Position numbers and translations under genes: made by a program. Source: Ochotona curzoniae (lineage: Eukaryota; Chordata; Mammalia; Lagomorpha; Ochotonidae). Taken from it: a DNA stretch of 64,000 bases. Position 1 is the first letter of the stretch, and each line of letters opens with the position of its first letter. Positions 11,506 through 23,284 of this stretch are shown piece after piece. The notes beneath the pieces were generated by a model. That model made no database searches, was not told the origin of the DNA, and saw only the letters and a list, made by a program, of their open reading frames with translations. The stretch spans positions 26,750,001 to 26,814,000 of the forward strand of contig NW_024464918.1 of NCBI RefSeq assembly GCF_017591425.1, in the 5' to 3' direction.

Positions 11506-11840
11506 AAATGACCAATGGATTCTTTGTTTCCCTTTGCCATGGCGGGAGATGTGTCCCTTCCAGGGATCCTCCCCTCCGGCCTGACTTCCGCAAAAATAAA
11601 ACAAAAAATGACAGATGAATGTGAACAAAAACTTGGGAGGTCAACGTTTTCAAATTTTGGTCTGGAAACGGGAAAGGCATAAAAAAATACTGTAAAGCTC
11701 TTTTCACACAACACACAAATATAAACTCTGTGATATCAATAACAAAGTGGGAACAAAGCAGTATAAAAGATCTTATGTACAATTAATGGCTTAAAATAGA
11801 CTGCTGCCATTGTTTTATATAAACCCTGACGGTGTAAGAA
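11506..11840 (+). mobile_element. Old L1 (L1M-like) fragment
   Basis: AT-rich sequence between two CSINEs, in the order expected from the flanking L1 pieces. The identification rests mostly on position and is weak. Confidence 0.35.
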
Positions 11841-12310
11841 AATGCTTACAGAACCGAAACCGTAATGAGAACGGAAGCACAGCATGCCCACAGAGAAGAG
11901 CAGCAGCTACCAGGACAGGAAGGGGGCGAGAGGCAGGGGGCGACTGGCAGAGCGGTGACTGGCAGAGGCAGCCAGCAAGACGGCAGCGGCTCCCACTTCT
12001 CAGTGATTGCTCTCTCCCATTCTTGCTGTGACTGAGAAGGGGAGACAGAAAAAGCTCCCATCCTTTGGATCCCTCCCCAAATTCCCACAACGCCTCAGCC
12101 AATCCTGGGAGCTGGCAGATGTGAACTAGGCAGACATTCCAACTCCCTGAGCCTCGGCCCTCCAGGACGCTTACTGGCGGGCAGTGGGAACTGAAGGCTG
12201 CAGTTGGGTGTAAACCCCAGCACTCTCACATAGGACATGGGCATCTGCCTGCTAGACAAGACAGACAGCTCCACTTAGCAGATTGAACTACTTAATCAGA
12301 AGCCAGGGCA
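11841..12310. other. NSD1 intron 5, unassigned
   Basis: Mixed sequence. 12190-12290 faintly resembles an antisense CSINE head. Nothing else recognised. Confidence 0.35.
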
Positions 12311-12515
12311 GGGGCCCAGTGTGATGGCTCAAGGCTAAGCCCCCGCCTTGTAAGCAGCAGGATCTCATATGGGCACCGATTCATGTTCTAACTCTCCAAT
12401 TCTCATCCAGCTCCCTGCTAATGGCCTGGGACAACAGTAGACCATGGTGCAAGTCCTTGGGACCCTGAATCCACATGGGAGACCCAGAACCTCCTGGCTC
12501 CTGGATTTGGAGCCA
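12311..12515 (+). mobile_element. CSINE, 3' truncated
   Basis: 'gcccagtgtgatggctcaaggctaagcc' to 'cctggctcctggatttgg'; no tail. Confidence 0.8.
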
Positions 12516-12544
12516 AGAGTTTATATCAGTAAATGCCTGTATTA

Positions 12545-13005
12545 AAAAGGGAATATTTCACTTCAAATCCAGTCTAACTTCAAAACCCAAGGACTAGGAA
12601 AGCAAGAACAAAAGAAACAGCTGAACTCAAAGTAGAAGAAAGCAAAGCCGATATAAACAAAACAGATCAGGGGAAAAAAACACACAAACTCAAATTAGTT
12701 CTGGAAAACAACCACAAAAAAGCCCTAAGCCAGAGTAAGAATAAATAAATAACTACAATCAAAAACGAAACAGATGTCACAATGAACTATGTAAACATAC
12801 TGGATAACCTGGAAGAAAGTCCTAGAAATACGTAACTGTCAAGACTGAAACAGAAAGGAAAACAGAATGTGAACAAATATATAACCAGTAAGGAGATCAA
12901 ATGACTAACCCAAATGCCCAACTATCAAGACTGAATCATGAACAAGCAGACAATGTGACGGACATATATAATTAGTAATATTAGATAACTAACACAAAGC
13001 CTCCC
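12545..13005 (+). mobile_element. Old L1 ORF2 fragment, 5' part
   Basis: 'gaactcaaagtagaagaaagcaaagccgatataaac' resembles the ORF2 segment before the reverse transcriptase core. Multiple stops and indels. A CSINE at 13006-13326 separates it from the next piece. Confidence 0.55.
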
Positions 13006-13326
13006 AACAGGGATGGCGGCATGCTGCTGACTGAACCCTAGCATGCAATACGGGAACGCCCACGGATGCCCTACTTGCTCCACTTTCGATCCAGCTACCT
13101 GGGGATGCACCTGGAAATTTAGCAGAAATTTAGCAGAGGCTTCCTTCCCTGCCACCCATGTGGGAAACAAGGATGGCGTTCCTGGCTCCTGGCTCCGGCC
13201 AGGCTGAGCCTTGTTAGCTGTGGAGTTTTGGGGAACGAGCCAACAAAGAAATATCGGCAATCCTCCTACCCCCATATTATTCCCTCTTTTTTCTATCTCA
13301 AGCAAATCAGTAAATCTTTAAAAACA
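13006..13326 (+). mobile_element. CSINE, old, with local duplication
   Basis: The phrase 'gaaatttagca' is doubled at about 13111-13134. Splits the L1 ORF2 fragment. Confidence 0.75.
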
Positions 13327-14115
13327 AAGACATCCAACAATGAGAAACCCAGGACCACATGGCCATGAAGAATAAATCAATCTTGTATTTCCTGCTTCTG
13401 CAATTCCTACAAGAATTCAAATACTTCCAAACTCACTTGAAGAGGCCGGCATCACTCTAATACCAAAATCATACAAAGAAACTACAAGACAACAAAGCCA
13501 AAAACCAATGTTTACTAACGTAAAGATTCTTATAGTAGCAAACCAAATTCAACAGAACTTAAAAGATAAATACATGTAACTAATTTGAATTCTCGGGTGT
13601 AAAGTTGGGTCAAAAACATGAAAAGTTATTTTTGTGGAATATATCACGCTATTAGAATACAGGGATTTCCCCCCAAAATGCCATGATCATCTCCATTGAT
13701 GGGAGAAAAGCAATGGACACAAATAAAATACCTTTCCAACTGAAAAACAGAAAAAAATCACGAAGCCCATAACAAAACAATTTACAAACATGAACGAGAT
13801 CACGTATGAGGAGACCACAGCTAACATCATACTCAATGGCAAAACCAGAGAGCTTTTTCTCTACGATCAAGGCAAGGCAAGATCAAGGCAAGGCAACAAT
13901 GTTCATTCTTGCCACCTCCTCAACATGGTGTTCAAGTCCTAGCAGGACAGACAGTCTCGAAAATGCTTCCAACTGGAATCAAAGCAAGAAAGTAAAACTT
14001 GATTCACAGAAAACATAACTCTTATATAGAAAATCCTACAGATACCACAAAAATCCTGTTAGAATAAAATTCTAAACAATATTAAACATAAAATTTAAAC
14101 AATAATCTGGTCATA
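13327..14115 (+). mobile_element. Old L1 ORF2 fragment, reverse-transcriptase region, degenerate
   Basis: Ordered matches to L1 ORF2 are visible: 'gaggccggcatcactctaataccaaaatcatacaaag', 'gcaaaccaaattcaacagaac', 'gatcatctccattgatg', and 'ccacagctaacatcatactcaatggcaaa'. Frameshifts and large deletions have destroyed the catalytic region. A small internal duplication, 'gatcaaggcaaggca', occurs at 13866-13897. Confidence 0.75.
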
Positions 14116-14504
14116 GAATGGGCACAGGACTTCATGGAATATTCTCTTAGGATAAGCAAATGGCCTTTAAATACCAGAAAAGCAACTCCGTCCCACTAAT
14201 CATCAGAGAAGAGAAGCGCGAAGTCTCCCTCCCAGCCCTCCATGTGGTCACTGTCAGTGTAAGAGGCCAGGCGCTACAGTGACACAGACACAGGAGCCTT
14301 GGGACACTGCTGGAAGGTCTGCACACTGGTGCAGATCCCACAAAATATTAACAATATAATTACATATGATCCAGTATTGCTAACTTTTTAATATATCTAT
14401 ATATAAGTCTATCTATCTATCTATATTTTTAGATATATTTTATACATATATAGATACATCCAAAAAAAAATTCTTAAAACAATTGGATTTAAATCTTAGG
14501 CTCA
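14116..14504. other. NSD1 intron 5, unassigned, with AT-rich tract
   Basis: A (tctatcta)n and ata-rich run occupies about 14390-14460. No gene seen. Confidence 0.45.
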
Positions 14505-14818
14505 CGGGCTAATGTGATGGCTCAACAGGTTAGTTCTTTGTCTTGTAGAATCAGTATCCCATATGGGCACTGCTTTGTGTCCCTGCTGCTTTATTTTCAA
14601 ATCAACTCCCTGATTATGGCCAGGGAAAGCAGCAGAGGATGGCTCAAGTCCCTGGGTTCCTGCAGCCATGTGGGAGACCCGGAACAAAGTCCTGGCTCCT
14701 AGCTTCAGACCAGCTCAGCTCTGGACACTGTGGTCATTTGAGAGATGAACCACCTGATAGATCTCTCTGTCTCTTCTAAATCTATCTTTTCAAATAATAA
14801 ACAAATAAATAAAGAAGC
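14505..14818 (+). mobile_element. CSINE
   Basis: 'cacgggctaatgtgatggctcaac' to 'cttttcaaataataaacaaataaataaag'. Confidence 0.85.
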
Positions 14819-15043
14819 CTTTGCCAGGGGTGGGGGGGGGCAACATCTTAAACTCAGAGTCTCTCAATTATTTCCAGTAACAAACTCAATCCCAAAAAGT
14901 TCACAGAGGTGTTAAAGGTATAAAACAGAGATCAGCATACAACTGAGGGAGGCAGCTTCTGGTACAATGTAATCTCTGAAAACATGGAAATCTCATCTTC
15001 AGAATTGAAAATTCAGACCCTTCTACAGAAAAACTCCTTTTTG

Positions 15044-15312
15044 AAGGGCTGGCACTGTGGATAGGCCATGTCAGTGAGAGCAGCGGCTCCATTTCCAACC
15101 CAAAGCCCGGCTGCTGTGGCAGGAAGACGAGCAGACGGTCTCGGGCCTCAGGCCTTCCACCGGAGGAGGCCACGAGGGGGCCCGGAGCCCCAGCCTCGGC
15201 CATGCCCAGGCCCAGTCACGGCAGTCACTTGGGGAGCCAACTACGAGCCATTACTTCACCACACCCTCCCTCCCCCACATCCTCTCACCAGCCTGCCTTT
15301 CAAAAATACAGT
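15044..15312 (+). mobile_element. CSINE, old, close to exon 5
   Basis: 'gggctggcactgtggataggcc' to 'cctgcctttcaaaaatac'. It ends about 135 bases from the exon 5 donor. Confidence 0.65.
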
Positions 15313-15445
15313 TTTTCCCTCAATCAAGCAGCAATCCTTCGTTTTCACTCCCACTTTCACAATTCTACATGAAAACGGACCATGCCCAGGACAATTTATG
15401 AGCACTTTTTTCCAATCCCTTTCTGTCCTGGTCACAAGCTCTCAC

Positions 15446-17978
15446 CTGGTTCAGGAAGCTTGGCCTGTGGTGTCAGGCTGGGAATTCCTGGCTCCTTTTC
15501 CCGCTCCTCACTGCTGGCAGCCGATTTCTCGCAAGCATTCAAGCGTGGTGCAGCTGAATCCAAGTGGCCAGCAGGACTTGGATCTGTCAGTGAGTGCTCC
15601 GGGCCATGTGTGGAAGGAGTTGTTCTATTCTCTGCGAACGCATCACGCCGCTCCTCGACAGGGTCACCAGGAAGCAGGACCGCAAAGGCAGCCTCTGAGT
15701 TCTCCTTCTCCCTGAACCTGCCGCCACGCTTACGAGGTTTGGTGCGCCTTTGGGTCAAACGCTGCCACCGTTTTTTAGGCACCACTTGACTGACAGGGCT
15801 GGGTTCGTCATTCTCGCTGTTTGCTTCGGAGGTCAAGTCCAAGCATTTACTGCTCCGTTCAACTGTGGGCTGCTTCTCAGGGCACTGATCAGGACCAGAC
15901 TGCTCAGCCTTGCTCTCAAAACGAACCTCAGCTGCTGCAGGGGCCTTCTGCGCACAGGAGTCCTCCTTGGCGGCATCTTCCACCACACCTGGGGACGAGC
16001 CACTCACGGAGCAGCCATCCTCGCCGTCTCCGGGCAGTGGGACTTCAGCAGTCACCACGGGAAGGCGGGTGGGCTTTCTTTTGCGCTCTATCTTTAAGGC
16101 CTTGCGGTTCACGATGTCTTTTCCCATTTGGGCTGAAAAAGCGTCACGCAACTTGGACAGCTTGGATCGCCCCCAGTTGCGCCTCGTCACACAGTTTGCA
16201 CGGTGTTTAACAGAAGCAGGGGGGTCTCTTCCCTCGGGTGCTAACACAGGTGGGGGAGCAGATGGCGGAGAGTCCACTCCACCCGGGCTAGGACGGGCGG
16301 AGTCTGGAGCGCCATCTCCACTTTTTTCTGACTTATGCGTGGAGCTTCCTGGAGTCAGCACCTTGGAAGCCCCTGCGGGAGTACTGGTGGAACAATCCCC
16401 CCGACTAGGACTCCGATAAGAGACCAAGTTTTGAGCTGTCATCAGTCGCTGCTCCTTGGTCTTGCTGTCATGCATGTCTTTCAGCATCATTAGCAACGTG
16501 CTGAATTTGTAGTCTGGTTCAAGGGGCATGTGATTCTGATTAGAAGAAGAAAAAAGTAAGGGTTTAGATGGCTTAGAAGTCCCAGAGTCACTGACATCCT
16601 CACCTAAGGATCTGTAAGAGAGCTCCTTCAGCTCTGATAGCACGTGCTTCACCACCGCGCTCTCTATGTCGCTCGAGTCCCTGGTCTTCTCATGCATGTT
16701 GCTCAGTAGTTTCAGCCCGTCCATCTTCCCACTCTTGGGGCCGCTGGCCAGAGCAGAGCCTTTGGTATCCGAAGAGCAGTATTTCAAACTGCAGTCCTCA
16801 TTTGGAACTGGTGGTTCTACACTCGCTGGGGTTTCTTTAGGCTTGGTGCACTTTATACTTCGGAACTTGGGGGGTTTGCTTTTCAAATGTAAGAGAGCTT
16901 GACTGGTAGTCCCACCCGGCGTCACTACTGAGTTCTCACTGGAAATGCTTGATGGGGTGTTGAATTTTGGAGTGAGACCATCATTTTTAAAGTCTGATTG
17001 GGGTTTGTGGACAAGAGTGGACACCGTAAGATCAGAGAGATTAACTGGAGGCGTCTCAGTTCCCAGCTCTGTTGTCTTGGTGCAGTTTATTAAGTGGTCA
17101 CTATGGGAGTTAGTGATGAGGGGCTTCGGTTTTGCTTTTACCCTAGAGTTTGTGGTAGAATACCTAGAATACGTTATCTTCTCATTTTTCTGCATGGATA
17201 CCATATTCTCTGTTCTATCAAAAGTATCTGCAAGTTCAAGGACACCACTGTCTGACTCGGAGCTCTGTTCCCCAGCATCGAGATCGCTGCTTCCATCATC
17301 AGAAGTGGTGCAGATACTGATGGAATCGCTGCGTTTCTCCTCCTCACTCGCTCCAAGATAGCAAAGCTGCACTTTAGAACTGCACACAGGCCCTCGCTGG
17401 GGCTTCTTTTTCTCCCCAGAGCGTTTAGAAATCAAGGCACCCTCCGACAAGCCCAATAAAGAGTCACAATTGGAAGTCTCAGATTCTTTCTTTGCAGTGT
17501 TTTTTCCACAAGAAGAAAACAGAAAGGTTGCTGGGGCAGAACTGGACCCTGTGAGGCTGTTTGCTATCCTGGAAAGCTCATTAGATGCTTGCGTATCAGA
17601 TGCATCCCCAGAGATGAAGTTCAAGCCGAGGTTCTCGGAGATCTTCGCCCTCCGCACTTCCTTATGCGCCTCAAACTGCAGGTGGCCCTTTTTGATACTA
17701 GTCCTTTTGGGGTTATCAGAGTTCTTTCGGGCACAAAGCTTTTCCTTCTCATCTGCAGAATGTTCAGAATCAAAATCCAGAGACTCCAAGCAGCCATTGA
17801 GCAACAAGCCGTGCTCCGATTCAGGGTCATGCGTGCAGTCCTCGAACGGCATATCCTCCTCACTGTCCAATTTGATCGAGCTGCTGCCACATTTTCGAGC
17901 CTTTGACCCTTTGGGAACATCATACTGTTCGGCAAGACCAACACTGGCTTCCCATTTACTCAAAATTTTCTGAGGAAC
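15446..17978 (-). CDS. NSD1: NSD1 exon 5 (large central exon, nuclear-receptor interaction region)
   Basis: This 2533-base exon encodes about 844 residues, from VPQKILSKWEASVGLAEQYD to LTPQAKLPEPG. The acceptor is tttaag before 17978 and the donor gtgagag after 15446; it leaves phase 1. It is NSD1's characteristic giant exon and codes mostly for low-complexity, serine- and lysine-rich linker. Visible landmarks are a conserved KHVLSELKELSYRSLGED block and an FSTLLMMLKDMHD segment. FSTLL (codons at 16505-16491) is the FxxLL-type motif that lies in the nuclear-receptor interaction region described for mouse NSD1. Toward the C-terminus is a basic stretch, KKRWQRLTQRRTKPRKR, a plausible nuclear localisation or DNA-contact segment. 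Against human (from memory) there are several small in-frame differences, for example CARKNSDNPKR, which is shorter. No frameshift or stop is present. Open frames on the opposite strand here are shadows. Confidence 0.98.
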
Positions 17979-18532
17979 CTTAAATTGAAAGGACAAAAAG
18001 AGTATCACTTTTCAGAGAAATGGGAAAGGAACAAGACGACAAATAAATGGCTAGCTCCCAAATCAGAAGTTTTTCCACTGTTAAATAACTTAAAGTCCCT
18101 TTAATTGGGACAAGCTGGAGGGTTAGTTTCTAAGCTCCCCAAGGCTCACCTGATAGGAATTCCTTAACGTCACTGCTACCAAAGATATTCAGCACTAGAG
18201 AAAGGAGTAAGCGCCCATACGTTCCATCCCTTCTGCATTTGTAAGCACAGAGCACAAGGGGACAGATCATGACCTAAGCCTAAGATGACAGAACAATACA
18301 CTCATTCTTTTCTTGACTCTTCATAGCGTAAGGAAACCGAAGCTCTAGGAAATAATCACAATTACTCAGATTCTTGATCTCATATAAAATATTTACTTAA
18401 GGTTCTAACTATCAGTTACCATTCACAAATAGAACAAATTGTGTGAGAAATTAAGGTCACTGGAAGGTAGCCTCCTCTTAAAGGGCAGTAAACTGACCAT
18501 CTGATTTCTTTCACATATAAATATACCCTTCA
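17979..18532. other. NSD1 intron 4, unique sequence
   Basis: No repeat or RNA recognised. Confidence 0.5.
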
Positions 18533-18772
18533 GGCCAGGCGTGGTAGCCTAGTAGTTAAATCCTTTCCTTGCATATGGAAGCCAGTTTGTGTCCCAGCTG
18601 TTCCACTTTCTATCCACCTGCCTGCCCTTGGCCTGGGAAAGCAGTAGAGGACGGTCCAAAGCTTTGAGACCTTTCACCTGCATGGGAGACCAGGAAGAAG
18701 CTCCTGGCTCCTGGCTTCAAATCAGCTCAGCTCTGGCTATTAAAGCCACTTGTAGAATGAACCAGCAGACTG
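18533..18772 (+). mobile_element. CSINE, 3' end lost
   Basis: 'aggccaggcgtggtagcctagtagttaaatcc' to 'gaatgaaccagcagactgg'. Confidence 0.8.
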
Positions 18773-18979
18773 GCCAGTCAAGTCCCATCATTGCTTCTGA
18801 GACACAGCAGTTAGAATAACTGCTCAAAAACATGGATTAAAAAAAAAACTAAGGCTACATGTTTCAAAGATTAGTTTGGCTTACCCTTCAGATGAGGAAA
18901 AAAACGAAAGGAGATTACGTGCTATACCAGATTACAAAACTGCCTGATGTGTGCCAACTATTGCCTGGATGCATGCAAC

Positions 18980-19210
18980 CCACAGGAGCACCTGCTACTC
19001 CCATGCAGCTCCAGCTCCCTGCCAGTGAGGCTGAGGAAAAGAAACACAGCCACAGTGCCTGGGCTTTGGTCACCCACCTGGGAGACCCTGATGCATTGCC
19101 CGGCTCCTAGTTTCAGCCAGAACAGCTCTAGCATTTGCTCTCATTTAGGGAATGGGCCTGTGGATGGAAGCTCTCTCTCCCTCTCTGTCATTCTGCCTTT
19201 CAAATAAGTA
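18980..19210 (+). mobile_element. CSINE, old
   Basis: Landmarks 'ccacctgggagaccctgatg' and 'ctgtcattctgcctttcaaataag'; a polypurine tract follows. Confidence 0.65.
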
Positions 19211-19295
19211 AGAAAGGAAAGAAGAGGAAGATAAAATGGCTAGGGAAGACAGGGAAGAAGGGAAAGAAAAAGGAAAGAAAAAGGGGGGAGGGCAA
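19205..19295 (+). repeat. Polypurine tract
   Basis: Mostly A/G run (aaggaaagaagagg type) downstream of a SINE tail. Confidence 0.75.
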
Positions 19296-19367
19296 TGGCT
19301 TCCTTGTTGTCTCCTCACAGATACCCTACAACTAAAGGAAATGGCATTTTCCAGAATATACTTTTTC

Positions 19368-19711
19368 GGGCCCGGAGCGGTGGCGCAAGTGGTTAAGGTC
19401 CTCGCCTAGCACGCCCGGGATCCCATATGGGCGCTGGTTCTAATCCCGGCAGCCCCGCTTCCCTTCCAGCTCCCTGCCTGTGGCCTGGGAAAGCAGTCGA
19501 GGACGGCCCAAAGCTTTGGGACCCTGCACCCGCGTGGGAGACCCGGAAGAGGCTCCTGGCTTCGGATCGGCAAAGTATCGGCCCGTTGCGCTCACTTGGG
19601 GAGTGAATCATCGGACGGAAGATCTTCCTCTCTGTCTCTCCTCTCTGTATATCCGCCTTTCCAATCAAAAAATAATAAAAATAAATCTTTAAAAAAAAAA
19701 AAAAAAAAAAA
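19368..19711 (+). mobile_element. CSINE, young subfamily, perfect 15-bp target duplication
   Basis: agaatatactttttc is at 19353-19367 and 19712-19726. The body is nearly identical to the copy at 2269-2620. Confidence 0.95.
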
Positions 19712-19779
19712 AGAATATACTTTTTCACTTACTCTCCTTTTTAACCAACCAAAAAGTAGATCATTTCAATCAGTTTATA

Positions 19780-19987
19780 AAATTTATTTTCAAAAGACAG
19801 AGAGACAAAGAAACAGAGAAAGGGGAAAGAGGGAGCACACCCCCTGTGCCGTCACTCTCCCAGTGCAGCGGGAGCTCAGGCGTGGACTGCCATGAGGGGA
19901 CCGGCCCGGGCAGCAGCCGGCCAGCGCGGCTCCCCACGCTGTGTGTCAGTGCTGGAACCCCGGCCCTCCAGGACCCCAAGCTCACAC
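19780..19987 (-). mobile_element. CSINE, old, adjoining the exon 4 donor
   Basis: 'aaatttattttcaaaagacagagagac' to 'caggaccccaagctc'. The exon 4 donor (20006) lies about 20 bases away. Confidence 0.7.
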
Positions 19988-20006
19988 ACGAGGTTGTTAG
20001 GTTTAC

Positions 20007-20179
20007 CTTATGTCTATATCCTTTCTCTTTCTGCTTCCCTCTTCTCCTGAGGACAGGGAGCTCTTCAAACTGATGTCTGCCTTCAAACATGACGATTGCC
20101 TTCCCAGCCACCCAGGCTCGTTCAGAGGGGTCTCCAAAGGCCTCTACGTAGTACTGACGATAGGGCCTCCGGTTGGAAA
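20007..20179 (-). CDS. NSD1: NSD1 exon 4 (second half of PWWP1)
   Basis: This 173-base exon completes the PWWP domain. The translation runs from SNRRPYRQYYVEAFGD through WVAGKAIVMFEGRHQFEELP to KQKEKGYRHK. The acceptor is ttag before 20179 and the donor gtaaac after 20007. Phase 1 enters and phase 0 leaves, so it joins exactly to exon 5 (VPQKIL). An old minus-oriented CSINE ends only about 20 bases inside intron 4, so the donor has little unique flanking sequence. The exon is intact and closely matches the known mammalian protein. Confidence 0.97.
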
Positions 20180-20397
20180 CTAAGTAAGGATAAAGATCAA
20201 TTGTTCATTGTTAAAATGTCATCATGGAGCATCCAGAAAAAAGCCTCATGTTATTCCTAAAGAAGCCACTGTTCACAATCTGCAGAAATATCAACAAAAC
20301 TAGAAAATCTGAAGTCACATTAGGAAAAGTTTAAATATTCAACTGGTATGACAACAAAAAGGGCACATATAAGTTTGCTAAAAGAACAGCGAATTTT

Positions 20398-20492
20398 GTG
20401 GCTGATGCAATGGCATAGTAAGCTAATGATCTGCCGTGGCCCCACATCCTATGTGGACGCCGGTTGATTCACGGCTACTCCACTTGAGCAAT
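20398..20492 (+). mobile_element. CSINE, head fragment
   Basis: 'gtggctgatgcaatggcatagtaagctaatg' to 'ggctactccacttgag'. Confidence 0.6.
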
Positions 20493-20642
20493 TTTTGTAA
20501 ACCTTAGCAATTTTTAAGGGCAATCCATTCATTACCGAAAGACTTTCAGTTTGAGGGCCAAGAATGCCCAAAGACATAAATGAATAAAACCAATCAAATG
20601 ACAAGTAATTTACAACACTAAATCATAAAATGGAAGGAAAAT

Positions 20643-20940
20643 GGAGCCAGCACCATAGGTGAATAAGTTAGGCCTCTGCCCGCAGTGCTACTTCCCATAT
20701 GGTCACCATGTCAAGATCTGCCTACTCCACTTAGGATCACACTCCCTGTTTATACACATAGGAAAGCAGCAAAAGGTGCTTGGATCTTGTGCCCAAATAG
20801 GGCACCTACAAGAAGCTTTGGTGCCTGGCTTCAGACCAGCCTAGCTCCAGCCACTATGGCCATTTTAAGAGCCAACCAGCTGACAAGGCTCTTTCTCTCT
20901 CCTTTTCTCTCTGTAAATCTCTTCAAATAAAAATACAAAT
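20643..20940 (+). mobile_element. CSINE, old
   Basis: 'ggagccagcaccataggtgaataag' to 'ctgtaaatctcttcaaataaaaatac'. Confidence 0.8.
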
Positions 20941-21117
20941 ACTTAAAAACAGAAGGAAAGAAAACCAAGTAGCATAAGCAGAAAGATCTGCACTGACTCA
21001 CTTGGCAATGAAGACGCTCATTTACACTGGGAAGCCAGCAAAAGGCTTTGCACTTTGGAAAAAAACAAACTTCTTTGACCTTTAAATAACACAGTTAAGA
21101 GGGAAGCAGGAAACAGG

Positions 21118-21420
21118 TGCTGAGCCTAGGCTAAGGTCCTCGCCTTGCATCCATTGGGATCCCACATAGGTGTCGGTTCTAATCCCAACAGTACCGCTTC
21201 CCATCCAGCTCCCTGTGGCCTGGGGAAGCAGTGGAGGACAGCCCAAAGCCTTGGGACCCTGTACCCGTGTGGGAGACCCGGAAGAGCTCCTGGCTTCAGG
21301 TTGGCTCAGCTCTGGCCGCTGCGAGTGCTTGGGGACTAAATCAACAGACGGAAGGTCTTTCTTCCTTCTTCTTTCTGTATATCTGACTTTCCAATAAAAT
21401 TTTTTAAAATAAATCATGAA
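21118..21420 (+). mobile_element. CSINE
   Basis: 'gctgagcctaggctaaggtcctcgcc' to 'gactttccaataaaat'; lies about 275 bases from exon 3. Confidence 0.9.
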
Positions 21421-21695
21421 AAAAGAATAGATGTCTGCAGATCATAGTTGACTGTAGTGATACAAGACTGTTTTTTGTCACCCTAGTCTGAGTTCAGCAA
21501 AAATAAAGACTTGGAGCTTTTGAAAAAGATGTTTAAAAAATTAAATATACAAGTAGCTATTGACAAAACTGTTAAAAGGAGGGGGGAAAGGATGTTTACC
21601 TAAGGCAAGGAAAAAACTGGCTAAAACTAAAGGCAACTCTGACTTCATAATGCATCTGTATTTGATTAGGAATACAAAGCAACTGCAGGAAGTAC

Positions 21696-21831
21696 CTTTC
21701 ATTTTTGAGTGGGTGTTAATCAATGGATCAGAGCAAATCCGGCACGGCCACCAGGGGCGCCTCTTGAATTTTGCCCAGATGAGATCTCCAACTTCATACT
21801 TCAGCGGGGTAGACTTTTTCTTGGATTGACA
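21696..21831 (-). CDS. NSD1: NSD1 exon 3 (first half of PWWP1)
   Basis: This 136-base exon starts with codons for CQSKKKSTPLKYEVGD and contains the RPWWP core of the first PWWP domain (codons at 21759-21745). PWWP domains bind nucleosomes through methylated H3K36 and DNA, so this module helps target the enzyme to chromatin. The acceptor cag precedes 21831 and the donor is gtactt after 21696. The exon enters in phase 0 from exon 2 and leaves one base over (phase 1), which exon 4 completes as a valine codon. Intron 2 upstream is about 25.8 kb and intron 3 downstream about 1.5 kb. No frame damage is seen. Confidence 0.97.
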
Positions 21832-22689
21832 CTGCAGACAGATAAAATAGAAGGTATCAGCAAGAAGCAAAACCTTCTGGAACAGTCTATCATGTTCCCT
21901 TGGCCTCTGAGCAAGTTCTATCCAAATATGCAAGAATGGAAATAGTCTAGCCTAACAATTACAAAATAGACACAGGTCAGTATTTTCCCTCATTCATACC
22001 TTTGCCTTCTATACCATAGCAGTCCGTAACTAAAATTTGTCTTACAAAACCACCCCAGTGAAGATATCTTAGTTCTTCTAGTTGTTGAATCATAACCCTT
22101 GACCAGTAGTGAGATTAGGGAAAGACATTAAACAATATCAAGACATTTCAGTTCACTTACAACAACATCCATCTCAAGACCTTTCTGACAATTAACTAAT
22201 GACCCAAGGTGAAAAATTCTCAAGGTTCTATGCAGCTCATCTGCATTTTTCCAGAACATCCAAGACCGGGCTGCATTCAGAGCAAACTTATACAACACTC
22301 AGAATGCAGCCCTCACGAATCCCTCCAAAGCGTCCAATGTGACCCTGGTACCATCTTCAGAGATGCCTAAAAGATATGGTTTTAAATTCTTCCAACTCAA
22401 ACAGAACGAAGTCTTCAGCACAAAAAATTTCCTAACTTGAGATGAAAAACATACATGTCTCACAGGCCCGACCTTCTGATTCGGTGTAGCAAAGGAGCTA
22501 AATGTGCGGATATTTCCAGATGGCCACAAGAAGTTACTAGCACTAATCTTTTCTTTTTACTTTGAGGTGACATACAATGTTCTGCTTTTATGTGTCTCAA
22601 AAAAAAAAAAAATACTTGGTAAGCACCCAACATCAGATTCAATCTTCCCTTCCTTAATACAACGCCGATCTGGGACAATTTAAAACACC
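21832..22689. other. NSD1 intron 2, unique sequence
   Basis: No repeat, RNA or convincing frame recognised. Confidence 0.5.
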
Positions 22690-22925
22690 AATAAAGGCAG
22701 GCTGGCCAGGGCAGCAGCACCTGTCGCCATACATGTGGCCCAAAGGCTCAGGCTGAGCTGAACTACAGCACACATGGACATGTACAAAAACTGGACAGGA
22801 TGTGGGATGAGCCAGGCTTGGCTGCAGCACATGCAGAAAAGGCAGCAGGCAGGCCCACTGGAATGCATGAAGACAGGCCTATGACAGATCGGGCTGGGCT
22901 AGGCCACAGCACCAGTCAGTTTCCA
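22690..22925 (+). mobile_element. Internal fragment of L1-type GC-rich 3' UTR
   Basis: Repeated 'ggctgggct...ccacagcac' phrases resemble the reverse complement of 8300-9100. There is no tail. Confidence 0.45.
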
Positions 22926-22935
22926 TGAAAGAGGA

Positions 22936-23280
22936 GGCTGGGACCTGGCGTGGCAGCCTAGCAGCTAAAGTCCTCGCCTTGAATGCGCCAGGATCCCATC
23001 TGGGTGCCAGTTCCAATCCCAGCAGCTCCACTTCCCATCCAGCTCCCTGCCTGTGGCCTGGGAAAGCAGGCAAGGATGGCCCAAAGCCTTGGGACCCTGC
23101 ACCCGTGTGGGAGACCCGGAAGAAGCTCCTGGCTCCTGCACCCTGGCTTCAGATTGGTGCAGCACCGGCCATGCATTCACTCCTTGGGGAGTGAACCATC
23201 TGATGGAATATCTTCCTCTCAGTCTCTCCTCCTCTCTGTATATCTAATTATCTAATAAAAAATAAATCCTTAAAAAAAAA
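22936..23280 (+). mobile_element. CSINE, full length
   Basis: 'gggacctggcgtggcagcctagcagc' to 'aataaatccttaaaa'. Confidence 0.93.
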
Positions 23281-23284
23281 AGTT

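Noticed and set aside
15750..17973. Several plus-strand open frames of 100-170 codons
   Set aside because: They are the antisense shadow of NSD1 exon 5, whose minus frame matches the known protein throughout.
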